A stretch of 6,283 nucleotides of DNA from an uncultured Porticoccus sp. (GTDB lineage: Bacteria; Pseudomonadota; Gammaproteobacteria; Pseudomonadales; Porticoccaceae), in contig CATLZI010000122.1 in NCBI GenBank assembly GCA_950063125.1, positions 1 through 6,283 on the forward strand, read 5' to 3'. The notes beneath the pieces are model-generated. The model was not told where the DNA came from and ran no database searches. It was given only the letters and a program-made list of their open reading frames with translations. The position numbers and the translations under genes were made by a program. Below, one piece after another: positions 6,258 through 6,283 of this stretch. Positions within the stretch are counted from its first letter, which is position 1, and each line of letters opens with the position of its first letter.

Positions 6258-6283
6258 GTGGCTCCTGGCCTCCAGCGGGGTAT
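6258..6283 (+). CDS. Start of the second element's transposase (partial)
   Basis: A GTG at 6258 opens a frame reading MAPGLQRG up to the window edge. It is collinear with RGLQKG of the first transposase, which leads into FFEIP. GTG as the start is inferred from its position about 50 bp inside the element end; only eight full codons are visible. Confidence 0.35.

Larger units (their letters stand above)
6207..6283 (+). mobile_element. Left end of a second, diverged Tn3-type element (cut by the window)
   Basis: These 77 bases align without gaps to 4658-4734 (57 identical), in the same orientation. The first 38 are the terminal repeat, the rest covers the presumed transposase start. The element begins inside the older transposase gene, whose homology ends at 6206. 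The divergence rules out a recent duplication of the first element. Confidence 0.7.

Overview
The window looks like an accessory, mosaic stretch of a bacterial chromosome, most likely a gammaproteobacterium. That guess rests on the mid-range GC coding regions, the HipA/HipB type and the Tn3-family transposase type; no ribosomal or housekeeping gene fixes the taxon. No rRNA, tRNA or CRISPR array was seen.

Layout: (1) 18-1610 (+) is a complete flavin-dependent, Baeyer-Villiger-type monooxygenase. (2) 1623-2009 (-) is a small convergent gene of unknown role, possibly half of a proteasome-like Ntn hydrolase. (3) 2134-2358 (+) is an unrecognised 74-codon ORF. (4) 2421-4133 (+) is a complete hipBA-type toxin-antitoxin operon: a HipB-like HTH antitoxin followed with zero spacing by a full-length HipA serine/threonine kinase toxin. 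A near-consensus sigma-70 promoter (TTGACA, 17 bp, TATAGT) lies over the end of the small ORF just upstream. (5) 4169-4642 (-) is the 3' part of a YkgJ-family cysteine-cluster gene. Its reading frame stays open up to the edge of the mobile element next door, and the N-terminal cysteine cluster is missing. (6) 4658-6206 is a decayed Tn3-family transposon: a 38-bp GGGG-type end, then about 500 codons of the N-terminal half of the transposase, with no start codon and a frame break in an A8 run. (7) 6207-6283 is the same end of a second, diverged (57/77 identical) element in direct orientation. It begins abruptly inside the first transposase gene and is cut by the window edge.

Reading of the whole: the hipBA operon is the only clearly intact multi-gene system. 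It sits between a metabolic gene and a place where Tn3-family elements have landed at least twice, breaking first the YkgJ gene and then each other. The most useful observations are the matching ends 1549 bp apart, the exact truncation of the YkgJ gene, the A_AAA_AAA frame break, and the unknown ORF that shares its end with the hipBA promoter. No wholly new system can be claimed from the sequence alone.
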